Shown: piece after piece, positions 49,563-61,843 of the stretch
How positions within the stretch are numbered: the first letter of the stretch is position 1
How the letters are laid out: every line of letters starts with the position of its first letter
DNA from: Argentina anserina
Lineage: Eukaryota; Streptophyta; Magnoliopsida; Rosales; Rosaceae
NCBI RefSeq assembly: GCF_933775445.1
Contig: NC_065877.1
Span: 25,978,001-26,042,000 of the forward strand
Reading direction: 5' to 3'
DNA: 64,000 nt
The notes under the pieces: generated by a model
Told to the model about the DNA's origin: nothing
Database searches by the model: none
Seen by the model: the letters and a program-made list of their open reading frames with translations, nothing else
Translations under genes and position numbers: made by a program

Positions 49563-51233
49563 GGTTTTGCTAGCTTAGGATATGTATGATGAAGTTGATC
49601 AAATGAACAATGAGCAGGCATACAATGAAATGTAGACTGCTCAGTTTATATAGAGATCAGAGACTTCAAACTTGCTGTGTTATCAGTCATCACCGTGCCC
49701 ATAAAGTTGATCTGCAATAGTTGTGCCCCATAAAATGCTCTGATGTGGACTCATTATCTCATAGTATAATCTGATGTCAGGACAAGGCAGTAGCCAAGTT
49801 TAATATGCATACAAAATGATAGTCCTTTGTTTAATAGCTACGGTTTAGCATTACAGAAGTTTGACCGAGCTTTCACCTGGTCCAGTTGGGATTACAGATT
49901 TTAGCTTCGAATTTTTTTTATTTTTTTAGTGATCTAACTTTGCAGCTTTATTTAAAAAAAACATTTGCAGCTAGCTAGTAAACTAGCTTATCTCATCAGC
50001 TGCATCACTGCATGCATAGATTTTACTGTGAACCAAAAAACAAAAATGCATGAATTTATCCAACTTGAATGTGCCAATTTTTTTTACCGGGGTATCCCTT
50101 TGCTGAACTAATGGTTAAATAATAATGTATCTAGATACAGGCAGTGAAACACAGCAAGAGAAACCGGAAACATGTATGGAAGCATGAGAGATTATGACAT
50201 GCATGAGTTGGTGGGATACATATCAAAATACCACTGCCCACATTTGGCCATAGCCCATAAGGAAAGGAACAAGAAGATTTGCCCTAAGCCTTCGAAATGC
50301 ACCTCCTAGCCTTTTATACTTTCTTCAAAACCTTCAACAATAACAGCTCAATGTTGCATTTTTTTCTGGTGGATCTAGATTTTGGACAAGCTAGCAATAA
50401 AAAATTAACCATAAATTTGAAGTTGGTCAACATCTTAAAATGGACATGCCTACTATCAGAAATGAATTAAAAGCATTCAAAGTGGGTAACTAAAAAAAAG
50501 CAACAGAACACTTGGATAGCCAATATAATTTGGCAAAGATAGTGCGACTACTATATAGTGTGTGGTGGTCTTTTAGAACTCTTATAAGACACTTGCAGAA
50601 AAGCAGCAATACATTTCTAACTTTGAATTATGATAGTTTCCTTACACATGTGACGCTTTAGCTTCAAATGCTGAGCGAAACAAGAATGAGCACTATCTAT
50701 ATATAGTACTATATAATTGCTTCCAATGGTTAAGAAGATAGTTAATTTTCACTTCAAAATACCTGAAATTCATGCAATAACTCCTTGAGTCACTCATCCC
50801 TGGAAATGCAGCAAGCTTTCAGAACTCTTTAGTCAACACAATGTTTTACTATGAAAAAGTAGTGCTTCTAAACTTCTATTAGTCATGTAACCTCATTTCT
50901 GGATCTTGTTAAAAAAATTTAGCAGTTGCAACAATAGCTTGATTTCTAACAAACTAACAGTGACTTCAGTTTGGCGTTTGGACTCAGGACTCAAAGTGGA
51001 AGACAGAATTTGATAGATAGTAGAATGGAACCAAATGATGGAAGGATGAGTGAGATTTTAAAATCTCAAATCCACATAGAACAAGGTCGTCTATAGAGAC
51101 TTATTGAAAAACTAAACAGTAATAAAGCTCTTAATTTTTGTATTAATGGAAATTGAAAGTTTTCTTACAGATATGGTAACTTGTAAGCATCATAAGCACA
51201 AGAAGTTCATTTACATATCACAGTGTGAATTGC
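49563..51233. other. Intergenic DNA between the two protease genes
   Basis: The first 100 bp are the promoter of copy A, including TTTATATAG at 49646-49654 (plus strand). The rest is AT-rich with no gene or clear transposon. Confidence 0.55.
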
Positions 51234-52371
51234 TTAGGCAGTGGGGTAAGAGGCTGCCATTGCGATACCACATAGGCCTTCCGGTGCATCAACATCTCTT
51301 TGCATTCTTATGTACCCTTCTTCACCCCATTGTGCGCCCCATGAGTTTTTAACCAACCAATACTTAGTCCCATCATCGCCAACACCATAACCAACAGCAG
51401 TAACACCATGGTCTAGGCTTGTTCCACAAGTTCCAGTGAAAACACCACTAGAATAGAATTGGAAATCAGATCCACTAGCATCAATGGCAACAGAAATAGG
51501 CTGACCGGCAACGGCCTTAAGAAGGGCGCTTTCACTATTTGCAGGCACATCTTCGTGGCCAGTTATTGATGCTGCATGGCTTGCTTCCTTCTGTGCATTG
51601 CATGTACCATCGACACCGGTGTAGGGGTAATTAGCCTCAGTACTAAGTCCGTGATTTTGATTGATGAAGTCAAAGGCATTGTCCATCAAGCCACCCTCAC
51701 AACCTTGGTCTTCACCATTCACATCACAGTCCACCAGCTCTTGCTCTGATAAAGAGATTAGTTTACCTGTTGTAAGTTGAGTGATTCCTTCCATGGCTGC
51801 AACAGCTGAGAAAGCCCAGCAGCATCCTGTATATATGTAAACATGCAAATTAGTACAAGTCAGACGAGTTATCTTTAATACTTAAAAGTAGTTGTTTGCA
51901 TCTATAAATTACAACTAGCTGGCTGCTTAGTTACGTACCACATTGGCCTTGGTCCTTGACTGGGGTTACAGCTCCTTTCTGTCTCCAGTCCACAGAAGCT
52001 GGCACAGTAACGTTTTCATACCTGAAAGAAGTGATCCTTGTGGAACATTCGTGCCCCTTGAATCGATTTCTTGAGGCAACGAATTCTTCATTTGTAAGGT
52101 CTGCAAATTGATTGACACTTAATTTGTAAGGCTTGTTTACATCACTGTTGGATGATTCTACATATGCAACAGTTTCCTTGAAAATCTGGAAGCGCTTCTC
52201 CTTCTCGCTAATGTCATTGTAGACACGTCCATAACGAGCCATCCATTGATCGTATCTCCCATGCATTGCTGCATCTTGGAGAGTGCGAGAAGTTGCTTCA
52301 GAGAACCAAGCCCCAAATACAACAAGGATCAAGGCTAAAGAGAGACATTTTCCGAGCTTGGTGAACTCCAT
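51234..52371 (-). CDS. Papain-type cysteine protease (SAG39/SAG12-like), copy B
   Basis: Exons 52371-51939 and 51826-51234 are the same lengths as in copy A (433 and 593 nt), again giving 341 aa. The signal peptide, I29 propeptide, Gln141, Cys147, His284 and Asn305 are all kept. Against copy A, exon 1 differs at roughly 20 of 144 residues (for example RYDQWMARY against RFELWLARY). Exon 2 is nearly identical and includes a 345-bp stretch without any difference. The intron is nearly the same length and diverged. The upstream TATA region (TTTATATAGAGATCAGAG at about 52442) is shared with copy A, so both are probably controlled alike. Confidence 0.95.
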
Positions 52372-53651
52372 GGTAAGCTAGCTAGGATATGATGAGAAGA
52401 TGGACTAATTAGCAGGTATGCAATGACATGTAAACTGCTCAGTTTATATAGAGATCAGAGAATGTAACTTGCTCTGTCATCTACTCATTTCCGTGACCCA
52501 AAAGTTAATCTGCCTGATCTGTTCCCATAAAATGTTATGATATGGACTCATTGCCTATTCATTTAACTGTGTGACGAAAAGTCAGTAGCCAAATTTCTGT
52601 GTGGCGACTAAATCACAAAATGCTAACATTCTGTTCAATAACTAAGATTTAACAATACAGAAGTAGGACAAAACCCGCATCTAGTTTAACTTTGTGCGCA
52701 AAAGTTGAAATCTGCAGTCATTTGAAGAAAACAATACATGAAATGGTGCAACATTGACAACCTTTGGTAACTATGGTTTGGGAATATTTTCGTCATTTCA
52801 CTTGTTAAGCCGTTCTATAGCTCGATGATAATAAGTTAATAACCTTGTGGCAAGTGTGCGGGAGACAAACATTTGTGAACGGTTGGCTGATTAAAATGTG
52901 AGAACTTCTTTTTCTTTACAAGTGAGAATTGGTTGTTGTGGTTGTTAATGTATTGACAGTAGCCCCTGAGCTCCTACCGATCAATGTGGCTTTTCAGCAG
53001 CAGATCACCTGACTAAAGAAGTATTATAAGGAAAATATCCTGGGTAGTATGCTGTCAAATAAATCATGTAAATTACTTTTCCTTTCCTCTTACAAGAGAA
53101 AAAGAGAAAAAGCTCAAGGCAGCTCATCGGCTGCGACCAGGAAACTATATACATAGGCTGGGAAGCATGGTGACTAGATATTGGCAGATCCATCTCAGAA
53201 TGTAAAGAACTGCTTCCACCATTCGTTTACTTCGTGGTTCAATATCTGAACAAATACCAGAGCCCCTTCATTCTCAGAAAAACAATGAATACAGTTATAA
53301 TCTCCTGCAGTAGAACTGCAGATGACAATGGGCATACAGAGTTAAAGAGCTTCGATAGAAATAACTAGCACTTCATAAAATCATTAGCGTGTGAAATAAC
53401 AATGATATGTAGAAGCAACAAGCTCAAACTACTAACTACAGTTCCACAACAAGACAACAGAAACAGAGCTAAGCTACCACCACCAGGAGAAAAGGTTTTG
53501 GTAATGTTCGGAAAATGTCCCCTATATCATGGCCTTTTGAAAGCCAATGGACAGCTCAAACCCCTTCGCTTTCTCAGTCCATTACCCATTTGATTCCTCA
53601 TGCAGACCTAATTTTTCCATCTTTCAATTAACCTTCAACATCATCTTCAGA
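52372..53651. other. Intergenic DNA
   Basis: Promoter of protease copy B (right of 52371) and 3' flank of the TM9SF gene. No gene seen; the ORF at 53402-53593 is not recognisable. Confidence 0.5.
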
Positions 53652-56600
53652 TCAGTCGATCTTCACAGAGGAGTAGATCTTCCGAACAAACCAGAAGCAC
53701 GCATAGAAACCAATAGTTCCGGTCAAGACAAAGAAAGCATACGAAACGATCAACATGTATCCAAAGTAAAGGACGCCAGAAACAAACTTTGTGATCTCCA
53801 ACTTAGTAAAAAAGTAGAAGGCAGAGTACAGGAGAAGGTAGAGGGCAGATGAACCTGCGGTCAGGTATGATCTCCACCACCAGTGGTAGTCTTCACTGCA
53901 CAACTGGAAGTAGCAGAGCACCATTGTTATCTCCGCACAAGTGATCAAAAGGATGACAAACACGATGAAAAGGAACCCGAAAATGTAGTAGAACTGGTTC
54001 AGCCAAATTGATGTCAAGATAAAGAACAGCTCAATGAAAACAGCTCCAAATGGAAGAATTCCACCAATAAGTATTGAGAAGACTGGTTTCATATACCAGG
54101 CCTGTTCTGGTACCTGCCGTGGAATTTTGTTAGTCTTTACAGGGTCTTCAACAGCTGGCTTTTTGAACCCTAAATAACTGCCCACAAACACCAAAGGCAC
54201 TGATATTCCAAACCATAAGCAAACCAAAGCAAACATTGTCCCAAAGGGCACGGCTCCAGAAGATTTCTCCCCCCAAATTAGGGCATTTAGCACAAAGAAG
54301 ACAGCAAACAGAATTCCTGGGAACATAAATGCAGTCTTCAAGGTATTCCTTTTCCACTCTGTACCCTTGAACATCTTGTATAATCGTGCAGAAGAATAAC
54401 CAGCAAATAACCCCATGAAAACCCACAATAAAACCATGGCCGTCATAAGACCCCCTCGGTTGGAAGGAGATAGGAACCCAAGCAAAGCAAATATCATAGT
54501 TACAAGTGTCATTCCCAAGATCTGAACCCCTGTACCAACGTAGACACAAAGTAAATTGGAATTGATAGGGGCCCTGAAAACATCTCCATTCACAAGTTTC
54601 CATCCGGTTTCTTCTTGAGCCTCATCTTGTGTATCCAACTGATTATAGTTGGCGATATCTCTGTACAAAGTTCTCATCATGATCATAGCCACCATACCAG
54701 ATAAGAAGAGGACAATCATCAGAGAGTTTATAATTGAGAACCAGTGGATCTGATCATCATTCATGAGCAGGTATGTGTCCCAACGAGATGCCCATTTGAT
54801 ATCACTTTCCTTGAGAGACAGAATAAGGAAAGAGCATAAATTTACAAGTATGTAACAGAAACAAAGAAGGAGAATTAGTCAATAGTCAATAGGTTTTTGT
54901 TGTACCTTAAAGGAAACATCAAATGTGAATACAATCTCTTTATCTTTGTCAACTTCTTGCGGAACAGTGCTTCCAGGAGGTAGATTTTTTGTGTCTTTAT
55001 TGCATGTTACCAACTGAGTATTTTGCTCATCCCATTCCTTATATTCATGATTGATACTGTGGAGACGTATAAGAAAAGTAATAAATCAAAATACAGCTAT
55101 TTATTCTTGAAAAACAAAAGAACATGAACCGTGGCAACAAGAATGATTTAAGTTGGAGTTACATTACTGCCGCTGTACATAACTTTGTTTTTTTTTTTTG
55201 CCAAAGTCACATACCACTATCTGAGGTCACAACTTCCAAATAGGAGAAAAAACAAAGCGTAAACAGCAGGGATCAATAGCAGACTTAACAAACAAGGACA
55301 GGGTAGGGGGGAAGAGAGAGAGAGTGGTGGGAGCAGATACGTAAATAAACTTTTTTTTTATTCAATATGAAACCCATATTGAATGGAGCTCAAGTGGGCA
55401 TATCAATATTATATTTCAGAGGAGATGTATTCTCAACCACAACTTAACTCTTTAACGTAAATACACTTTCAATATCAAAAAACAAAAACATCATTTTGTT
55501 CAGTTAGGACGATAAAGTAAATTAGTAATTAGAAAAATATAGGAAAGCAGCATACAAAAATAACATATACCAACGCTTTTTCCAATTCTGCCACTAATTT
55601 TAACACCACAGGCATCGTGTTTGGGACCCAAGTAGTTAAAAAAGAAATGCAGCAAATGCTCTGGATGAGGGATGAAAGAGAAGAAAAAAAAAAGAATTGT
55701 ACCTGTTTGGAGTAACCTCAAAACCAACAATTCGGGCAGAGTCAGTCTCAGGATCTTTGTGGTACATAACTCTGAAGCTCAAGTGGTTGTTGATAAAATA
55801 CTTTTCCTCTTTACTCTGTAAAACAAATGACAAGTATGAGATAATATAAACAGGTACACTTCAACTTTTGCAACTGTTAATAGGTATATACCCCTGCATA
55901 ATTTCCTTTGAATCCAACACTGAATCCATGTTCGTAAGTAGTGGACGGACTTCCATCCCGCCTTTGTCTGAGGACAGCAACTGGAAGGTTATCCAAAATC
56001 CTGCATTCCAGTTGAGAGGTCAATATGAAACCACCAAGTAGCATAAACTAAATAATGGCTTTTCTTTAAAGAGGTGACCAAGGGAGAGAGATGGATTCAC
56101 ATAATGTAGAGCAGCCAATTCATATAAATATTTCAGGAACTCGATAGAAAGAGAAAAGAAACCACTTGAAATCACAAACTTGGCATGGCATCTTGACTTA
56201 CATTTGTACTCTGTATTTATCATCAATCTTTTCCTTAAAATTTCTTGCAGCTTCAGCATCAAGCTTTGATCGACAAGCTACCACACAAGATTGCTCCTCC
56301 CTCATTTTGAACTGGATAAAAAATAATTAGAGGTTTCATTAATGAGGTCAAATCAAAGAGAAAATCATTATTTCTTTTTGCATGTACTAACTGGATACTA
56401 AAGGTCAAAAGTGTAATAAGTACTCACAACATATACAGAATTCTCAATGCGATCGCCGCGGAGAACCTCCCCAAGATTTTCTGCACTGTTTTCAATCTGT
56501 TTGGGCTTGCAATACTTTAAGTAGTAGTAATCATATGGGAGTTGAGTCTTTGTAGAAGACAATTTGTTCACTTTGATAGAAAGTGGATCTCCCTGTCAAA

Positions 56601-57529
56601 TAAAAAAGACGTGAGGAAAACAAGCTCTCAGTACAAAATGAGAAATAAGGAAGCAGAACAAATGATTGAGTTCTAAAGCTAACGCATTCAATTTAATTGA
56701 AAGCTAACAAATTTATCACAACTTTAAATCAAACTTAGGCCAATTCAACGTCTCATGAGTTTGAATACAGGTACACACATCCTCAATTACAAAAGAAGGT
56801 ATCACTAATGTTCTCCAATGAGTTCAAGCATAAGCTAATTGCAGTAAGAATGACCAAGTCTGTAAAAGACCACATGCTCAACGCGACAACAATACAAAAT
56901 ATCACACAGATCACCCGCATCATTATTATGATAAACACAGCAGAAATCTTTAAACTTAACACACGCACAATCATAGAGCTGCCACAAGTGTAGCCACACC
57001 AATCAAGGTTAAACATTGTAAGAATATTCTCCATGGGAAACATAAGTCTCTCGTCATATCACTTCTACAATCACACCAATATATTCGAGAAACAATACAA
57101 TACTCAACCTTTCTTGATTTGTTGCTAACTTGGCTTCATTCTGATATAAATATCATCTTTCAAAACACTTGCACTTCAAAAAAGGTTATCACTTTCAATA
57201 AACCCAGACTCTAAAGCAGATAACAGCATCTATCTAAACCTAAAATTCCAACCCAAACCTCACAACCCCAGAAAATCCAAAGCCACAGATCCGCCAAAAA
57301 CCACAAACAGATCAAACCCAACATCACAGATCCATTATCACTCACTCCAAACAAACACGAACCCACAACGATTACAATACAAAACTTGGAGGGAGGGAGA
57401 GAGAGAGCATACGGTGTGGAAATCGCGGGGAGCAACGCCGGGAAGATAGAAGGAGTGGGCGGCGGAGGAGATGAGGAGGAGCAGGGCGGTTATTAACAAG
57501 GACGAAAGGCCGGAGATCCGCCGACCCAT
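53652..57529 (-). CDS. Transmembrane 9 superfamily (TM9SF/EMP70) protein
   Basis: Nonaspanins reside in Golgi and endosomes and help sort membrane cargo. Seven exons: 57529-57413, 56592-56428, 56311-56202, 56000-55892, 55815-55703, 55056-54906 and 54809-53652. They sum to 1,923 nt, or 640 aa, the standard plant size, with all junctions in phase. A signal peptide (to about residue 26) is followed by [11 protein letters not shown]. Next come the lumenal EMP70 domain with [19 protein letters not shown] and nine membrane segments in the last exon. The tail [17 protein letters not shown] carries the KxD-type C-terminal Golgi-retention motif. A TATA-like run at about 57634-57650 lies 110 bp upstream. 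Every expected element is present. I cannot say which TMN member it is. Confidence 0.96.
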
Positions 57530-58639
57530 CTTGGTTGTCTTTCTCGTGGTTGGATTTCAGAGAGGGACTGAGGTGTTGTCAAAACTCTTCATTGATCGAA
57601 CTAGGATCGTTTTTTAGGGGCGTTGTTGTGCTCATGTATATATATATCATATCATATTTTTCACTAGTTTTTGCACTTTAATAAAATGGAAACGTTGTTA
57701 GCAATGTCGCAATTTTTTGTCATGTCCAATTTTTCACGAGTATCTATCACATCGTACGAAAATGCGATGTAATAGTTTGCTCACATTTATCCTCAATCCC
57801 ACGAATGTACCCCTCCACGACAATTCTTGTGTCGAACGGACGAGCATTGGTCACAAATTGCAGCCCTCACAACTGAGATCATTTCTTGTTTTGATCATGT
57901 GTAACCATTGATTGCCGTCGACACTTGGTTATGAAGAAGATTTGAAGATTTGATCCACTATAGTAGTACGATCGGCTCACAACTGAGATCATTTCCGGTC
58001 TACATGGTCGCACTCCCATTCGACACCCACTCATCTTAGAAGAATCAGAGATTCGATTCTCTCTGTTGTAGATGCGAAAGATGTCGTCGGTTGAACATTC
58101 AAGATGGCAATTCCTTCTCCGGACTCCGTCAATCTAGCACCAACATACTTTCTGTATTAAAAAATAAAGTGAGAAATTTTTTAGTGTTTACACCTTTCAG
58201 TAATGAACAAGCTCCTGGTTTCTTATGCTTTGTATCACTTTTGGCATCCCATGCTCTTGCCATAATTCTGATAAGTTCCATATTTGGTTACTAAAGTTTT
58301 CCAACTATTTCACTACATGTCTACTTGTGTATCATCATTTCATGTCAAGAACTTTTTGTCGTTTTTGACATACTTTCAGTACAATAAAACTCTGGAACAT
58401 GGGTACATCTTTTTTCTTTAATATATACTTTGACAATGATTTTATCAAAGTTTAATGCATTATATATGCTTATAAGCATATTGATTGTGAATTTGAAGAT
58501 TCGCTTGTGACTTGGACAATGTCCCACAAATCATCAGACACCGAGTATATTTCCATGCCCCTGATATCTATGTAGGATGCAAAAGGCGGGTTTCAAAGTA
58601 GTATATGTCAAATATATAAAATTACAATAATAAAGGACA
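57530..58639. other. TM9SF promoter and intergenic DNA
   Basis: The first 130 bp hold the presumed 5' UTR and TATA region of the TM9SF gene. Two related words, CTCACAACTGAGATCATTTC, occur near 57868 and 57976. No gene recognised. Confidence 0.5.
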
Positions 58640-58647
58640 CCAAGTAT

Positions 58648-59390
58648 CAAGCACTGAAAAATTGATATTTTCGCCAATATTTCGGCGAAAATTTCGTTTT
58701 TCTCACGTCGTGATATTATCTTTAACTACCAACATTATTTCGTGCGATATTTTTGATATATCGCAAAATTTCTGAATATTTCGGATAAATTGGCGACAAT
58801 TAGAAGAAGATATCCTCCCATGTCACGGCCCAACAACCCAATTTAGACCTAATTTGGGCACATTAATCAATTCGCCAAAATAATAGACAAACTTACATCC
58901 ATGGGGTTCGAACTGTGGCTATGGCTAGGCAACCACAGTAGTCAAACCATTCTTGTTGCAATGTGTTTTGTTAATTTGTCTGTCTTTTAGCATATATAAC
59001 CTAATTTTAAATAGTTTTTTTATACCAATTGTATGATTCAAGTATGTATATTAATTGACTTTAGAGTATAAAAATCTAATTTAAATGAAAAATATATCAT
59101 ATGTAATATTGTAATAATAGTATTAATTGACATTAGAGTATACAAATCTAATCTAAATGAAAAAAATATCATATGTAATAATATTCTTTTAGTATAAACT
59201 TTTGAAAAAAAAAGATCACTCTCACTCAAATGAATTAGTTCTGGCATCTAATTAAGTAATTAACTTCAACACAAGTCCTAAGGTTACATGTAAAATGATT
59301 TATCAATATCGATATTTTTCGAAATTTCCTTCGAAATATCCATTTTTCGAATGGTCAATATATCCACGATTGTCGATATTTTAGTCATTG
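58648..59390. mobile_element. hAT-like non-autonomous element, 8-bp target duplication
   Basis: CCAAGTAT occurs exactly on both sides (58640-58647 and 59391-59398). The ends are short imperfect inverted repeats: CAAGCACTGAAAA left, CAATGACTAAAA right in reverse complement. Subterminal parts on both sides are full of GATATTT, TTTCGGCGAAA and TTCGAAAT words. An 8-bp duplication is typical of hAT elements. No transposase. Inside, about 77 bp is tandemly duplicated (about 59045-59195). Confidence 0.78.
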
Positions 59391-59398
59391 CCAAGTAT

Positions 59399-59809
59399 AT
59401 AATCAGATAACGATCGATGAATGGTAGAATGATGATTGCATTTTCTTTTTCATTGTTTATTTCACAAGAAAAATAAATGTACAAACCTGCTTTTTTCGGC
59501 TTCAACCGTTTTACCAAGTTTTCCATGCATCCTTGGCCATCCTGATATGACAAATAAATATGAAGACATACTCCTACAAGAGTTTTGAATTGCATGAAGA
59601 GCATTGGCGTTCTTCATCCTTTAATCCTTATTCAGTTTCACCATTGGGAGTTTTAAGCGTGGCTTCAACAACGTCCCATAAAATCCTCAGCAACTAAGTA
59701 GGTGATTGAACATGAATTAATTGTCAGTTACTGACCGTGTGAACGAGAATGTGTTTGTTAATGCAATTTATGATATTTGGGTTGAGTTTTATTTTATTTT
59801 ATTAGTGAA
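59399..59809. other. Intergenic DNA
   Basis: No gene recognised. A minus-strand ORF at 59284-59604 overlaps the end of the hAT-like element. Confidence 0.45.
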
Positions 59810-59960
59810 TTAGGTGCTTTCATCATCATCACTTCGTAAGAACTTTAATAATAGTTCAGTTTCGACCTCTAGTAAGTCCACTCGATGATTAGAGAAACAA
59901 TGAACTCGATCATTGAAAGAAAGAAATAGTTGATTTGATTTTTTAGAGCTTATCATCACT
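59810..59960 (-). pseudogene. Second small fragment of anthranilate phosphoribosyltransferase gene
   Basis: On the minus strand this reads FNDRVHCFSNHRVDLLEVETELLLKFLRSDDDE. It aligns with FNELIETLINRVDLSEVKAEASLEF, the segment at about 60860-60785 of the larger pseudogene downstream in coordinates. It is a diverged partial duplicate of the same gene region, about 850 bp away. Confidence 0.65.
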
Positions 59961-60192
59961 TTTAGATAGCTTTTTAGAAACACATGTTCTAGAGTCTTCA
60001 AAAGTAATATAAACATATATTTAGAAATAAATTAGGTCTTATATACATATATTTAGAAATACAATACAATATGTGTGTTATCCAATAATTTAGAAATACT
60101 GAAATTTTCATAACTAAAGTCATGAAAAGTAAAAAAAAATTACCATATATCTTTAAGTTATACTAATTGTGTTTGATAATTCTACCCATTGA

Positions 60193-61049
60193 TCAAGTGT
60201 CTTGAGAGCTTTTCCTGACATTTGTGTTTCTCGGGCCAAAGAAATTCCTTCGGTCATACTGTTGACACAACCACTCACCAAGAGAGCAGCTGCAGCATTT
60301 AAAATAAATGCATCTGCAACTGAACCTTTCTCTCATGACAATACACTCTGGATTTCCACCTTTCAAATCATGTAGAGTGCAACGACGAATTTCGTACTCT
60401 AATGGATCAAAAGACATCTCACATATCTTGTTAGGAGTCACATCAAGAATTTGCAGTGCTTTAGCCATCTTAAACATCAACTCTTCCTTGTATACACCAA
60501 TAACAGCAAAATGCACTTTAGCAGGATTCAACATGGGTCCTAATATATTAAACACGGTCCTTACTTTTAGCTTTCTCCTAACAGGACAAACAATGTTCAT
60601 CACTGGATGATACTTTGGGGCCATAATAACCCCTGTTGAAATGTTTATTGTGTTTGCCCCATCGCCACCTGTTCCAACAATGGCAACAGCTGTGTCATCT
60701 AAACCCCACTAATTCTTCATAAGCTTCTCCTTTTGCTTTCAATAGTACAAGAAATGCACTAATCAAAGCCTCATTTGCTTCAGTTAACTAGAACTCTAAT
60801 GAAGCTTCAGCTTTCACCTCTGATAAATCTACTCGATTAATCAAGGTCTCAATCAACTCGTTGAAAGAAGTAAGTGGTTGATTCGATCTCTTGGAAAGAA
60901 TGTGAAGCGGACATCAATCCAATACATCGCTTCCTCTGCAATGTATTGGGAATCAAAGTTGTGCAGTGACTACTATTAAAGTTAAGCTTCGTGTTGTGAG
61001 TCAACGAAGCAATACCGGTGAGAGAGTGAAGTTGGCTTGACTGTGCCAT
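60193..61049 (-). pseudogene. PAT1: Broken anthranilate phosphoribosyltransferase (tryptophan pathway)
   Basis: The intact enzyme moves phosphoribose onto anthranilate in chloroplasts. The minus strand starts MAQSSQLHSLTGI (ATG 61049-61047), a possible transit peptide. After a frame change come FNELIETLINRVDLSEV, a TAG at 60790-60788, EALISAFLVLLKAKGEAYEELVGF, another frame change, and the glycine-rich substrate loop VGTGGDGANTINISTGV. It then jumps straight to MAPKYHPVM and FNILGPMLNPAKV, losing the conserved part between. A second gap follows KMAKALQ, leaving ILDVTPNKI and SFDPLEYEIRRCTLHDLKGG. No introns are visible, so it could be a decayed retrocopy. It is non-functional. Confidence 0.85.
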
Positions 61050-61843
61050 GTTGATAACCACAATTTTGTTTTTCCTGCAATTTACTCTCAACACTCGGTG
61101 CAAAGGCTTAATAAATGCCACCAACGTTGAGCTTTCTAACCATACTACTTGCAGAATGCAACTTGACATGCGTGGTTATATAAAGGCTGAATCCAAATCC
61201 AAGTGGAATAAGGACATACTCATGTCTTTCCTATTGAACTTGAAATCCTATTCCGTAAAGAAATGTTCCTCGAAATCAAAATCTAAACGGGATTGCCAAG
61301 CTATGAAGGAAAACTAATAGATTATGAATCGATTCTTAATAAGGATCCAAAGGATTTTTTTTTTAAAAAATATGTGTATACGAGCTTTTATTATTTGACC
61401 TTGTAAGCTTTTTGTCGGTGAGAAAACAATCTTCACTGGAAATCTGAAGACTGACAAAAGCACGACAATCCTGCTATACCAATGGGAGTTTGTACATGCA
61501 AAACTCTCACGAATACTCCAAAATATGGTGAAATCTAACTAATGACAATAAAAATGCAACTGTTTTTCCAAACAATTGAATGTCTTTCTCATGAAGCAAA
61601 GGTCGCTTCACCTTTAGAAGGAAAGTCCATTTTTAATGGAAAATTCAAACATTATTAAGATTTTACTTCTCTTCCAAATGAAACCAGTTAAGTTAAAGGA
61701 ACATCACAACTAATCATTACAATTAGGCACCCAAGTGCCCAACTAGACCAAGTTTTTTCTTCAGCTGGGACTGGAAAATTGGTGATTAAAATTTAAAAGA
61801 GACCGAGTTTAGTTAACACTATCTAGTGAGTGAAGGACACACA
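61050..61843. other. Intergenic DNA and MSI4 3' UTR
   Basis: The ORF at 61048-61317 is the reverse-strand shadow and flank of the pseudogene. The bases just before 61844 are probably 3' UTR of the WD40 gene. Confidence 0.5.

Noticed and set aside
54148..54603. 151-codon minus-strand ORF
   Set aside because: Shadow of the last TM9SF exon in another frame.
61048..61317. Plus-strand ORF with Lys/Ser-rich end
   Set aside because: Partly antisense to the anthranilate phosphoribosyltransferase pseudogene; no relatives.
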